In this document: one piece after another, positions 36,001 to 47,828 of the stretch
How the letters are laid out: each line of letters opens with the position of its first letter
Numbering within the stretch: position 1 is the stretch's first letter
NCBI RefSeq assembly: GCF_043641665.1
Contig: NC_092191.1
Span: 17,453,501 to 17,517,500 of the forward strand
Length of the DNA stretch: 64,000 nucleotides
Direction: 5' to 3'
Source of the DNA: Enoplosus armatus
Lineage: Eukaryota; Chordata; Actinopteri; Centrarchiformes; Enoplosidae
The notes under the pieces: generated by a model
What the model was told of the DNA's origin: nothing
The model's input: only the letters and a program-made list of their open reading frames with translations
The model's database searches: none
Program-made: the position numbers and the translations under genes

Positions 36001-37886
36001 TGAGGTAATAACTGACCAATTCAATTCAACCGGTAATCTTCTTTCCCAGCATGCCTCTGGAAAAGCCACAGGAAATAGAAGAGAACTTAATCCATTTACA
36101 GTTACAGTGAACTTTGGTGGATTTGTAAAGATTGTGAAGCAGATATTTTTTAAAAGGGCTTTGTAACACGAGGATGCTGCTACATTCATGGTTGGTGACA
36201 AATTATTTTTTATGTAAAATGTAAAATCATTTAAAGAAGAGAGTGATTGGCAAACAGGAATCATAATTTGTTGTGATTTCTAACAAAAAAAAAATAATGT
36301 GGGAAATATCTAAAAAGATAACAAGAACAATCCCTCGAAGCCACCAGCTCACATAACCCACAGCTGCATGCAGCAAGCTCCAGCTGTTCTCAGAAAGGCA
36401 GTAAGAAAGCACGAGTGCAAGTAAATCAGCCAGGTCGAGAGTAACAGAGTACATCTGTATATTAAAAAACAAATGAAGTCATTGAAACATTCCCTGGTTG
36501 GGTGCAGCATGTGGATAGAGCCAGCGAGGGGTCAGCGTCTGACAGGATACAGCAGGGCTACTCACACCACATGTGCTGTATATGTCATTTCTGATTTAGA
36601 AGGTCTTCAAATTAGACTGAGCCCTTTCCTCATACAGGAGACCCTTTTTAAAAAGATGAATAGTCTAAAAGTTCAGCTTACCGTCTTCTGACCAGTCTTC
36701 TCATTAAGAAAATATTCAGGGGATTTCTCTCTAGCGAGGTGCTCTGCATCTAAAAAAAGCATAACATAGTGCTGCAGTCCTCCCTTCCTCCACAGGTTAC
36801 ACTCACCATGGATGTTCACTCTGGTTGTTTACAAGTCTTTTCTGTAAGATTTAAGTATAACTCATAATAACAACATTGCACTCACCAAGTTAATAGCTCA
36901 GATCTAGGAACAAAGCCTATAGATAGATAAAAAGAAGTCCGCCATGGCAGACTAATTACATGACTCATTGCACTATTTTCTGTTACTCAGCCCGACTGTG
37001 TCAAAGGTGTCCAATGCCTCCACATTCACAAGTCAAACATCTTCTGTATTTCACCAGTTTAGAAACAGAAAACAAACAAGACAGTGTAGTTTAACCAACA
37101 GTCAGCCTACAGTTTGAAAAGTATTTACCGACCAATGGCAGCTGGCTTCACACACCCTCCGACTCCGACCAAAACAAGGTGATTCCTGAATGTATTGGCT
37201 TTGTAGTGGCTAGCAAGCAGCTAGCAGCCTGAGCTATATCCAGTCCAGCACCAGTCGCAAAGAGACAAAAACAATATCACCCTATTCAACTTCCAGTCAG
37301 ACAGGAAACAAGCCTACCACCCAAACATCAAAGCAATGGTACGATAATTGTAATGCAATTACTGAATTTTGAAGCTTATCATTCACAGTCGAATGATGAA
37401 ATTCAAGTGAATGCTTGTTTTTGAGTAAGACGGTGTGAAAAGCTATATTCATACAACCAGGAGAGTGCGGCGGTTGAAGGTGTTCCTTGCGCCCCAGACA
37501 CAAAGCAGAGACCATGGCAGGGGATTTCAGTCAAAGCAAGAATGAATTAATGAGGACTGAACAGAAGGTGATAAACTCCCTTTAGACTTCACTTCTATTA
37601 TTGGTTAAAATTGAATTTTAAATTAGTTGCTGTGCAGCTTTCATCCAATATGATTAACAACTTGGAATAACCATCAGCATACTAGATTACGACTGAATGA
37701 ATGATAATATTGGAGATGCAATAACAAAAAAAAAGACATCTTTGACGTTTATTAGTCTGTTTTTACCAATAAAACAGTTCAGTCACGACAAGACGGCCGG
37801 CTGTTCGCCAAGAAACAGCTCAGCTAAAACAACTAAAATGGTTGTTTTTACTTTACTGCCACCAGGATAAGATGATACATTGTGTT
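33051..37886. other. Non-coding stretch
   Basis: Nearly 5 kb with no gene or clear repeat. Short GATA-like patches occur at 33076-33110. A small perfect palindrome, GGAATTC-ATCAA-GAATTCC, lies at 35199-35217. Frames such as 33522-33791, 34831-35133 and 35962-36264 have no domain. Confidence 0.5.
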
Positions 37887-38050
37887 AGTAAGTGAGCTTT
37901 AGAGGTGTTGGTGGGCGTACTAGCCAGGCTAGCTGTTACCCCTTTCCAGCCTTTATGCTAGCTAGGCTAATCCTCATGAAAGCAGTATCAAACCTCTTAT
38001 CTAGCTGTCAGAAAGAAAGAGAATGAGTGTATTTCCAAAATGTTGCAGTA
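37887..38050 (+). mobile_element. MITE family A, right half
   Basis: The segment reads AGTGAGCTTTAGAGGTGTTG, GTGGGCGTAC, AGCCAGGCTAGCTGTTACCC, CCAGCCTTTATGCTAGCTAG, AAGCAGTATCAAACCTCTTA, TCTAGCTGTCAGAAAGAAAG and AATGAGTGTATTTCCAAAAT. It parallels the inverted right arms of the copies at 20421-20697 and 57300-57432. The left half is not recognisable. Confidence 0.7.
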
Positions 38051-40270
38051 TTTGTTGAAATAGTTATATACTACTGTAATTGCCTACATGTATATTAGGA
38101 GATGACATTGTAAAGGTTGATTCTGCAGTTTAAAAGGCATCCCTGCTGGTAATGTAGAAGTAGAATGTAAAAAAAAAGGTGCAAAATACATTGTATTTAC
38201 AATAATAAATAACAATTTAGAAGAGCAGTGAACTCAGCAGTGTACAACTTGCCTTTGATACACTGTGTCTAACTCGTTTTACAACACAGGCTACACTCAA
38301 TTTCTCTTATCTTATTGTCTTATCTTTCTCATTGGAGAAACATTCAGATGCTCTCCCTTTCTCTGTCTCTCTCCCTCTGCCTCTCGTTGTCTACCTCTGT
38401 CTCTCCGTCTCAGTGTTTATTTACATCCCTTTACAAAGCCCCCCTCAATATCCACCTCTCCATGCTCCACACGGTGGAAAAATGGCTTCATTTTCTAGAC
38501 CTCAGAAGCCAAAGGGAATCGATTGTGTGACTCAGAGTCTCCTTCAGCCGCAACTCTCACACACGACTTAAGGTCCTTAATTTAATCAAAAGGACAGCGT
38601 GATTATGTTATGCGTGAAATGCTGCGGTCTATCTGCCCTGAGATATTCATGGGCTAACAGTGTGTGCTCTGCTCATTGTCTCGGGAGCAGGGGTCATAAA
38701 TAACCCATTTTCTTTTGTGTCTATATTTTCTGAATGTAACTATGTGGTGCTGGCACCCAAGCAATTTCAGCTATGACCTTTAAGCCTTACCTTGTCGGTT
38801 TCTGAGTCATTTCAGGTAGTTCCATCTACTGTGAAGACCGGAATACATTGTAAAATCTACTCAAGGCTGTGCATAATTCACATACTCTTGTATCAGACTT
38901 AAAGATGTTGTTTAGTGCTTGTGGTGTCAATGGCTAAATGCAATTAAATGTGAAATCTTGTGTGTCATGCGGTCCGATTATTAATCACATTAGTCTTGGA
39001 GCTGCACCATTTAAGCACAAATAATTTAATTTGAGTTTCTCAGTCATGGATTTCATTCCAAACTTAATCAGGGTCTGAGCTATCACCTAGTGTCTCTCCA
39101 ACTTGCCAGCATCCCCTGTGTATAAGCGGTTAATGGTGCTTCCAGTGTGTGCTGATTTAAATATCACCACAGAGTGTATGAATAGAATATAAAAAAAAGA
39201 ATCCTTAAACTTTCTTCATCATCTTGGATTAGACTTACATAGCTCCATGTACTGATTGTGTTGAGGAATGTCGTGGAAAGTAGAAGCACATAAATAAATC
39301 AGGTAATTAACATCAACATCCCAAGGTGCTACTTTGCCAACAATGTGATTGCAGGAAAATAAAATATCAAGTGATATGATCAGCACAAACTGAATAATGA
39401 ATTCATTCTTAATAATCCCTCCACGTTTCGATACTCGTAAAGGGCAAAAGGAGAGCCTCAGTGAATGTATATTAAGACTTAGTGTTGTAAATGATGCAGT
39501 TTGCAATTGAATGTTGCCTGCCATCTCTGCTTCAAGGTTCGATTAATACATGTCAATTCTGTATCCTTAATTTATGATGTCCGAATAGCTGCTGGTGATT
39601 CTTGTCAGGCGCCGGGACTTTGAATAGACAAATGGATTTGAGAAAAAAAGCAATGCAATTATTACAAGTTCAAGATTGGCTTTTTAAACTCACAAACGCT
39701 CCTGCTTCAGTCGGAGAGGCTTCCTCCTGAAAAGATTAGATCCCTGGAATACACTGGAGGGCCGTGAAGGTGTATCTCACTGATACAGCTTACTTGAATG
39801 AATTTATTTGAAACTTGTTGACTTTTTCTTCCTCAGGTTTCTTTATAAAGAACAGCTCTTATTTTGTTACAGGCCTAATACGTTATTGCTCTCGCTTTCT
39901 TAACAATATTTTCCGGTATCTCCAATAATGTGTTTTGCATGTAGGTGACAGTTTGTTGATTTTATTCAATTACTTTTTCATATCCATCCCGTTGGTGCTG
40001 ATGTTAACTTTCTTTTTCTTTGCAGTTTGCAAAAATGGTTGCTGTCATGCTGCCGTCAGATGCTGCCTGCGTTCGATGGAAGCACCTTGAATACCAAGCG
40101 GAGACAATCCTCATGTCTGGAAATAGTAATCATGTAAAGCTCATGTTTCTCCCACAGAAATGGGACGGTTATTTTGATTCAGATTGCCTTTTCTTCAATA
40201 GTCACTCTAAAAATGTACCCAAGTGCTGCTTTAAACATACAGAAATGGATTCCACACTCACTTAAAGGAA
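38051..40270. other. Non-coding stretch
   Basis: No gene. A CT-rich patch lies at about 38356-38412. The unique section near 38560-38830 is possibly regulatory. An acceptor-like pyrimidine tract ends TTTGCAG at 40025, but the following frame shows no domain. Confidence 0.5.
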
Positions 40271-40700
40271 CGCCTGGGGAAAGTGGACAATACATCCCAA
40301 GGGATAAGGGGCCAAAATGGCTCCGCGCTTCATGGAGAGTACAACATGCATAAGAGACATGAGGAGGGATAAACTGTGCTTCTCCGGAAGAGCACGGATT
40401 ACGAAAAAGGCGACCAATGCCGAAAATTGACTTTGAGCGATTGGAGCCATTGTAACTCAGCTGGGCCTCCAAATGGACCTCATAATGTCATACATCCAGC
40501 AGGACACAATCACCTGGCAACACGGTGATTGATAGCAGCAGGCGGCACTCCAGCGCATCAGCTCAGGCAGATTTATCCATCATTGGAATTTGGATTTGAT
40601 AAGCTGGTTGATATGAGAAAATGCCATTAGAGTGGCAGGGGGATGCAGCTGGGTGGGCCGCCAGAGGGGAGGCTCAAATGAGAGACAATGAGAAATCCAG
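40271..40700. promoter_or_regulatory. Candidate conserved non-coding block
   Basis: About 430 bases of unique, GC-balanced sequence, unlike its AT-rich surroundings. It has CACCTGG (about 40511) and CAGCTGG E-box-like strings, GGTGATTGATAG near 40524 and GGATTTGATAAGCTGG near 40591. Minus-strand frames overlap it but carry no domain. The call is inference from texture. Confidence 0.25.
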
Positions 40701-40894
40701 AATGGGTTTATTAAGAATGGCTGATACGGATGGATATCTAGTGGGAAGAGGACACATACACAAGAGTACACTGGAATGGACATGATGTCTGTAGGGGCTG
40801 ATGATGTGTTGTCTGCAATGTGCAGTCCATTCTCGAGATTTTGCTTTTGTCGTGAATCCATAATCTCTCAATCATATTCACCAGCTTTATTGCA

Positions 40895-40895
<1 letters not shown>

Positions 40896-40925
<30 letters not shown>

Positions 40926-40926
40926 A
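40896..40926. repeat. Microsatellite (AAG)10
   Basis: About ten AAG units with no interruption. Confidence 0.95.
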
Positions 40927-41975
40927 GTGCTCACTGTGCAGAAATCTGCTGAGGTTTGTCTGCCTCTGAGGCTGTTTGCTGTGGAGGGTGACAACTTAAA
41001 TGGCTGATATAAAACCTGACACAACTAATCTATCATACATCCCCTGCCTGTCTGCTTGAAATTCCTCTTTTTAAAGGATGGTTTATCGTACAGCCATAAG
41101 TCACGGTGTACAATATTGCTGGCCGCGGCCTTGTGTGTTTACAAGATTGCACTTGTCGTCCCGATTTAGAATATCTGCAACATGTCTGAACCTATTTCGA
41201 CATGCAATCTCCATGTTTGGATTACCAAGAAGAGGAAATAACATTGGTAGGTTTATTTATTTATTTATCTCTTAACATGCGAATACCCAACAGATTGAAA
41301 TGCACGATGTTTTTAGTAAAACATTAACCAAAGTTTGAAAATCAGCAGAAAAAAACATTTTCACAGGTTGGTCAATATGTCATTATCAATAAATGGCTAT
41401 ATAAGATTGATTGGTTTTTAGCATCCATTTATATAATAATTAACTGTAAAGGCAACAGTGATGCTAATTATTATTCAACATCAACTAAGGGAGAAAAGGG
41501 CAACCACTAATTGACAGGCTGACAAAGCAAGTGAAGTTTTGTAGAAAATCATAATATCAAAGGCACGATCACTTATCTGTGAAGAAGCCCCATAATTGTC
41601 TTTAATTTAATGGAAGCACTAAAATAATTCACTCACTGTTTTCTTTGTTTGCCCCACTGCCTTTGACAAACCCATTAAAACAAGTTAATCATCCATTTTT
41701 ATTTCACAAAACATCCATTAATCATGTCCATCTCTACTTCCACCTCCTTTAGAGCCCCATTAAACTACATATATGAGCGTCCGTCACTAGAACGCCTCAC
41801 TCAGAGCAGGAAACACAGAAAATGAGAGCGATGCTCATTTAAAATTAGTCTGGGTCATGATCCAGATAAATTAAGAGCAACTAACTGATAGGGTTGCATA
41901 GACATGCCAGTGTTTTCATTGTGCTGCTGCTGTAGTCCAATTTGAAATTATTGACCCAATTTGTGTTTTGCTCAT
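40927..41975. other. Non-coding stretch with (ATTT)n
   Basis: No gene recognised. A short (ATTT)4 tract lies at about 41252-41268. Confidence 0.55.
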
Positions 41976-42190
41976 CGATGCGATGTGATACTTTATCGTC
42001 CCCCGAGGAAAGTCGTTTGGGACTCTCAGCGCTGCTGATCCACTGTAATCGCACTCAGCACAGTACATAGGCAGCACACAATCATTAATATACACTGACG
42101 AATTCTAATCACACATCTGTTTTTCACTTTATGTACTGTAGCATTTGCACTTCACAGCACGTATCAGCATTTACAAATCTGTACTCACTG
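41976..42190 (-). mobile_element. LINE 3' tail fragment, minus strand
   Basis: Read on the minus strand the end is ACTTTCCTCGGGGGACGATA followed by AAGTATCACATCGCATCG. This is the 'TTTCC.CGGGG..ATAAAGTATC' terminus typical of fish L2/Rex1-type LINEs. It is preceded by an untranslated stretch with ATTGTGTGCTGCCTATGTAC. No coding part remains. It is a different subfamily from the element at 1642-2251. Confidence 0.6.
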
Positions 42191-42875
42191 CAGAAATGCG
42201 TCTGAGCGGTGAGCACAACACACAGCTTTCCTGTATGAAGATGTCAGGGCAGCCACAACCAGTCACTGTCACTGCCCTCAACACGACTGTCAGCGGAACG
42301 TTGAAACCTCCCGTCTGCATAATGCAACACCCACCTCCCTGTCAAACACAACTAACCTTGTCAGGTAATGTGCATTACCATGGATACAGTGGTTTAGTAC
42401 TCATGTGTGTCCGGTCTGAGCATGCAGCAGAGGAAGCCTTTGTAACATCGATTAACATTTAAGATGTTCTATTTTCACCCTCTAATGACTTCATCTTGCC
42501 AGTCTGCTTCGAGATGATGCTTGTAAAAGCCGAGCTCGTTTTACTATTGTAGTAATTCACTGTTTTCTAATTCCTTCTCTTCTTGTCTGTGCACTAAATG
42601 GTGCATTTGATCATCAGTCTGAGATTTAATGGGAAATAAAGATAAATACAGACACAATTTCTTTCTGCAGTGCCAAGAACATTATACTTAGGCACTGCAG
42701 TGATTTATTTAACCTCTACCACTGAGGCGATAAGGTAAGGAAATATACCATAATGACTAATAACTGTCATGATTCTAAAGGTATTGTGCATATTTTTACG
42801 AATTAGGATGCAGCCATTGTTCTACATATTTGTGGAGACTGGATGGGCGTTTCCCATGGCAGTGGCTCGCTGACA
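42191..42875. other. Non-coding stretch, nothing recognised
   Basis: A 105-codon plus frame (42145-42462) overlaps the LINE tail and has no domain. Confidence 0.5.
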
Positions 42876-42955
42876 GTGTTGCCAGATTGGGCAGTTGTGT
42901 GGGGTAAAATGGGCTTGGGCAGGTGGACAGGGCTTTGGCTGGTTTTTAAATACAT
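42876..42955 (+). repeat. Possible dispersed repeat fragment
   Basis: CAGTGTTGCCAGATTGGGCA, then GTTGTGTGGGGTAAAATGGG and CTTGGGCAGG resemble a teleost interspersed repeat with 'TTGCCAGATTGGG' and 'GGGTTTGGG' blocks. Short and weak. Confidence 0.3.
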
Positions 42956-43208
42956 TAAATGAATTCATTCATGACTTGTATTCCTTAGTTATGCAAACAC
43001 ATCCAGTCACTCAGCACAACTTTGATATGACATAATTGTTATTCATTCTGCTGAGAGGAGATATGAGTTAGCATCATTAGCACCCACCCACGGCTTACCC
43101 TATAAACACACACAAATCTGTATTTTCATTGTAACACAAGCCTCTGTGCTACAACATTACAACATCATTATCTGTTTGGCTTTTTGATAGCATGGGATTG
43201 CGTGTACG

Positions 43209-43282
43209 TCTCTCTTTCTTCTTCTCTTTTTTTTCCCTTATCTCTCTCTCTCTTTCCACGCGGGGGGGCGGGGGGGGGGGGG
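43209..43282. repeat. Polypyrimidine tract followed by poly-G
   Basis: About 48 bases of nearly pure C/T (43209-43257) are followed by G7-C-G13 at 43262-43282. The mirror-like homopurine strand and G runs could adopt triplex or quadruplex structure. Confidence 0.9.
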
Positions 43283-45543
43283 TACACTTTAAGTTGGCAT
43301 ACTGTCAGGGCTTGTTGAACTTGTGGCCGGAGCATGGCAGCACATATGATGAATCTCTGCAGCTCACAACAGATCCAAAGTTGAGCTGCCAGCATGTGAT
43401 CTTCTTCAATCTTTCACTACTCAGGTCAAGTACATCTCACATCTCTTTCTCCCAGCGATAACTGTCCTCCGCTTCGCTCTAAATCTCATATTTGTTCCAT
43501 TTCCCATGGTGCCTGTTTTCCTGCATGTCTCAGGAGTGAAGCCATTACGTTTTCTCATCCTCGCACGCTGTCGATCAAACCAAGTGTCGAGCCTCAGTGT
43601 TGAAAGGAAATTTCACACAGAACTGAGTCAGAGTGTCTCTGGGTAACATTAATGCATCTCTTTTATCCAGAGAATTTTACATCTGTGTTTAGCATCCGGT
43701 CTATTTATTTATTCCAACACAAACTTTAACACCAGTTAAACTGTAATGGGGTTTGTGATCAGTGAATGGGATTCTAATCACAAACAAGCACACCGGAGAT
43801 GGAGTTATGATGAACAATAAAAAAATAATAAATAAGTGTGATCTGTCCTTTCAATGTACTCTTATGGTAGCATTGTAATTGATAAAAGATTTGTAATTTG
43901 GTTTCTAACGGCATGAAAGGAATATCAAAGAAGAATATCAATCGAGCGGGAGTTACAACACATTAATTTCTTTAAATTATTACTTGAATGAAAAAGTTGT
44001 TCATCTTGAGGAACACTAAGAGTAATGACATCCAGTAAAGCAGTCTGAAATACTGCGTTTTAATTAGATTTTTGGGGGCAATAATTCAAACTCTGATGTT
44101 GGAAGTTTACTTTGTTGCAGTTTTATTGTCTCTGCTTGGGTTCACACCAACCAAATGGAAATAAACCACTTTTACTTTTGGTAACCTGTCCTCCTGCCAG
44201 GTTAGAGCACTGTGGAGAATTTAAACAAACGTTCATCCCTGCTAAGCATGATGGATGTGTGTGTGCACGCTCTCTGGTGTATGCACCCATAAAGAGCACA
44301 TGAAAAATTCAATATGAGCATCATTGCAGGCGGTGGTTTCGGCCTTCATTCATTTAGTTTTGCTGTAGGCACTGTTTTCGGGGCCCGAGGCAGAATTTGA
44401 CCACAGGCATCTGAACCTCTAGAAAACACACGTATAATAGTTTTGATATGAACAAATCCTTTCACCATATATATCCTATTTGTAGTGTATCTTTACCCAG
44501 CTCAGACCCTGCCAGTCTCAGCAGAGGATCAGAAGTACGAGAGTTTTGACTGGTCGGACTGCAGGCAGCTGAGGACTTGCTTTGTTTTCATGAGCTGTGA
44601 GCTCCTGTTGTTTTGTTTTTTGCAGCTCTTCACAGTTCACAGCATCTTGGAGTAAATGTAGTTTGAGTCACATTCAGGAGGAACAGCCCATAAATATGAC
44701 ACTTGACATGAATTGTGGGGAAAAGAAACATCACCATAATCCACAATATTTTTTTAACCTTTGTCATTTTACAAACAGTGTTTTCTGTTGATAGTGCTCT
44801 GGGCCTTTTGCTTCATGTATTATTAGCCAACCGAATGTGTCTTAGGGTCTTTTAATGTCTCCAGCAACAGCAGTCTGAATTTTACAGTATTTTTGCATAA
44901 TGGCTGAATCCATTATGAAATGTATTTGTCTCCATGTAAAGTTAGTTACTGTTAATAATTTAAATGAGCCTAAGTACTGCTCAAAGTCACGACAGGCATC
45001 GCAAACACAAAAGCACCCCAGAAGAAATGCACTGAGCACCAAAGGACGCAGAAATAAAATAAAATCTCTCTCATACACACAGTCACACACACACACACTG
45101 TAATTGTTGTCAGTATGTCTTAATCCTATGTGAGCCACTTCTTATCCTTTATTTAAGTTTATAAATTGTGCATTGTTTATGTTCATATAATGTGGTTTCT
45201 CATTTATTTAAAAATGTGGAATTAGTTTTCTTTTTTTTTTTCATTAGTTTTGTTGAATAAATAATTTGTTATTTAAATAGCACTACCAGGCAAACAAATT
45301 GCCTCGCTGCTATACAGTGTATACTGTATGTGCGGACTTTTTAGTTATATTTGTTAGAAACTCATCATTTACTGTCTGCTTTTTGTTAAATAACTTTCAC
45401 GCAGCAGATGGAAAACCACTCATTACACCCATGGCCAGTTCATTACCTCATCATTATCATTACAAAGTTATTCTTACAACACTTTGAAGGCCTCAGAGCA
45501 AACTCCGCGCTCTGAGTCGAGGGAATGAACTACAGTGTGAGTC
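43283..45543. other. Non-coding stretch
   Basis: No gene or repeat family recognised. A short CA patch lies near 45075-45100 and a T run near 45230-45241. Confidence 0.5.
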
Positions 45544-45679
45544 ATGGCCTCAGTCTGGCCTGCAGCAGCACTGATTCAGAACTTGGCGCGGGGCCTGTGC
45601 ACAAACTTATCAATAAGGGGCTGCAGATTGCCAGCTCAGAACTTCCTCTCCCAGCTGCGTTTTTATATCAATTATTCAG
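45544..45679 (+). CDS. Candidate first coding exon, function unknown
   Basis: An ATG in good context (G at -3 and G at +4) opens a 136-base frame that ends at a consensus donor (ATTCAG then GTAAGGCTT at 45680). The peptide begins MASVWPAAALIQNLARGLCT and continues with an arginine-containing, acid-free stretch (NLSIRGCRLPAQNFLSQLRF), which superficially looks like a mitochondrial presequence. The frame stays open past the donor to 45825. No TATA box, CpG island or downstream exon is visible and I do not recognise the protein. Chance is the more likely explanation. Confidence 0.15.
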
Positions 45680-46659
45680 GTAAGGCTTGCGATCCCCCTA
45701 AGTCTCTGACGGCTATATTCAAGGAAAGGCCAAGTGGGGTAATGAGTAAGGAGCCAGGTGCCCTGTTGGAGCTACCAACACAAGATATTACTTATTCTGC
45801 CTTGACCATGAGCAGTGCAGCTTAATTTTCTTTCCTATATTACTGTTTTTATGTGACATTTAAAAAGTTTGCCCACTTGGATGTTCACAGAAATGTGGGA
45901 GGATTAGTAATCCCATGCCGTGTCTTCCATACCAACACGTGCATTTTCTTTGTGCTTTTTTTTATGAGTGCTGTGTCTCTCCGGGACACGTTGCCTTGAC
46001 AGACACAGAGGGGCAGACAGAAATCTCAGAGGACATGCCCTTTTATGTCAGAGGGAGCTGGAGCAGGAGTGAGAGGAAGGCATGGAGTGGAAGCGCAGGA
46101 CTGTTTGCAGGGAGGCGGGGAGCCACGCTACGGCAAGCCAAGCTAAATCTCCACCCTACTTTGTATGCATGCCTACGCTTGCCGGCTATGCATAGTGCAG
46201 GAGGAAGGCAGAATTTGTCACCCAGCTCAGGAAATTATTCAGAATTAGTCAGACATGTTTGATATCCTGGGATGCACCTGTCATTTATACACTGTATTTA
46301 CATACAGGATTCGAAGGGGAGAAGAGAGGAAAATAGAAAAATACTCTAAATGTGTTTCTAAATGAAGTGCCATTGAGAAAATAGAGTAATTCTATCACAT
46401 TTCTAAGACATGAAACATTTACTTCTTCCTCCTCCCTTCGTGGCTTATAGGTGGATGGAAAACAAGTGTGTTTACAACTCACAAATGAGATTAATAAAGA
46501 GCTACTTGTTGCAAAATACAAGATAATTTTGCAGCCACAATTATTAATCATTATCACAGAGGTTTTTGGGACGTTTGTTTCGTGTAATTTAAAATGTTAC
46601 TCAAGCTCCGTAATCTGTTTATTCTCTGCAACTTCATCCATTGATGCCTCAAAATGATC
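45680..46659. other. Non-coding stretch
   Basis: A 115-codon plus frame at 45915-46262 has no domain. Nothing else recognised. Confidence 0.5.
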
Positions 46660-46890
46660 CATATATTTGATTGATATTCATGATACAGGAGCAATTTGCA
46701 TGATTGCAATGTCAACACTGAGGTCCAGCCACCAGTTATGAATATTTATGAGGATGCCTACAAATAATTGTCAAGGTAACCTCAGAGGCAAGGCTGGTAC
46801 TGTGAGTAGCACCTTTGAATGCGAGACTTGGCTTCCTTTCTGAGGCTCAGTTCAAAGGTAACTGAGGGAGAAGTGCAGGGTGTGTGGCAA
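46660..46890. promoter_or_regulatory. Candidate regulatory block
   Basis: Unique DNA with TTGATTGATATTCATGATAC, an ATTTGCAT octamer at 46694-46701, TATGAATATTTATGAGG near 46737 and paired TTCAAAGGTAAC/CTTTGAA strings. It is suggestive of homeodomain, POU and SOX/TCF sites. No frame, no repeat. Inference only. Confidence 0.22.
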
Positions 46891-47599
46891 TAAATAACTG
46901 GAATGGAGGGTTAAGGTACAGCTGGAGACCATTTTCAATTATTTATTGGTCAATAACATCATATAATGAAAAGGGCGCTTGTTATCAAAAAAGAGCAGAA
47001 CTTTAACCCCTGAAATCCCGCTGGCTGGATGAGATGTGAGGGGAAAATGTGGGAGGAAGGGACCAATGCAAGTGTGTCCCCACCATCCTGCCTATTAGCT
47101 GGGTGCATACGCAGTCCTAACAGACCTTTCGTGAGAATACAAAGTTGTTGTTTCTTTCTCTCCTAAAATGTTTGGGTTTATTTTTCAAAGTGAAAATGTG
47201 TCCCTCAGAACTCACATGATGGAGCAACCCTCTTGGACAATAGAGCCCAGACACGGCAGTCTGCGACACCATCAACAGGGACTTTCTGCGGCTCTTCAAC
47301 AGATACAGATAATGCGAGGCCCAGGGGCAGCACCCAGGGTGAATTTGCAGTGATAACCACACATTTTCTGCTTCTGCTGTTATCATTATGAAGTTGAATA
47401 CATTTGGATGGGAGAGACTGAAACAAACGTTTAGTGCATTAAGTCAGACTTCCTCTCCTCTCTTATTGGAGCTGCTGCAGCATATGTCACATAATTATTG
47501 TACAAGACAGATTAGTGCTGAGCTCATATTGTTTTTTACATATTGTGAATTTGTTTGAAGTCTGTGTTGTTTAATCATGACTGCACATCAAGTTTGTAT
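46891..47599. other. Non-coding stretch
   Basis: No gene or repeat recognised. Antisense and sense frames at 47117-47426 overlap and have no domain. Confidence 0.5.
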
Positions 47600-47705
47600 T
47601 GTTAGCCACACTAACGCCATGGCTCTAAGGATCTCCAATTGCAAATGTACAAAACTAATGACATTCCCACCAGCCTCAGCTGCACTTTAGCTCAATGCAC
47701 CACTG
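47600..47705 (+). mobile_element. Fragment related to the 'CCCTGACTTTTC' fish repeat
   Basis: CGCCATGGCTCTAAGGATCT is followed by CAAAACTAATGACATTCCCA, CCAGCCTCAGCTGCACTTTA and GCTCAATGC. 'AAAACTAATGACATTCCCA.CAGCCTCAGCTG.ACTTT' is, to my recognition, the continuation of the same repeat family as 31474-31645, although the two pieces cover different parts and do not overlap. Confidence 0.45.
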
Positions 47706-47818
47706 GGCCTAAAGCTTTACTTTATACTTCAGTACAGAAAAGGACACAGACTTGCATGCAGACTAGAAAATAAGATAGGTGAAATGAGAAGAGGATTAAG
47801 AGTGAGGTGCTTTTTCTA

Positions 47819-47828
47819 GCGCATGCGC
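47819..47828. promoter_or_regulatory. Palindromic NRF1-type site
   Basis: GCGCATGCGC followed by A is a perfect match to the NRF1 consensus core. Such a CpG-containing decamer is rare in this AT-rich window. It is not accompanied by a CpG island, a TATA box or an evident transcript, so it may simply lie in an unrecognised repeat. Confidence 0.35.

Noticed and set aside
37100..37300. GCTAGCAAGCAGCTAGCAGC-rich stretch as a possible transposon piece
   Set aside because: Only short common strings match; no ends or second copy in the window.
40020..40265. Acceptor-like TTTGCAG followed by an 81-codon frame
   Set aside because: The pyrimidine tract is good but the peptide has no recognisable feature and no donor follows; weaker than the three exon candidates kept.
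45915..46262. 115-codon plus-strand frame
   Set aside because: No domain, low-complexity arginine/glycine content and no promoter evidence.
5063..46701. Several ATTTGCAT octamers (5063, 10585, 30894, 46694)
   Set aside because: Four plus the one at 17361 is about what an AT-rich 64-kb window would give on both strands; not reported as separate sites.
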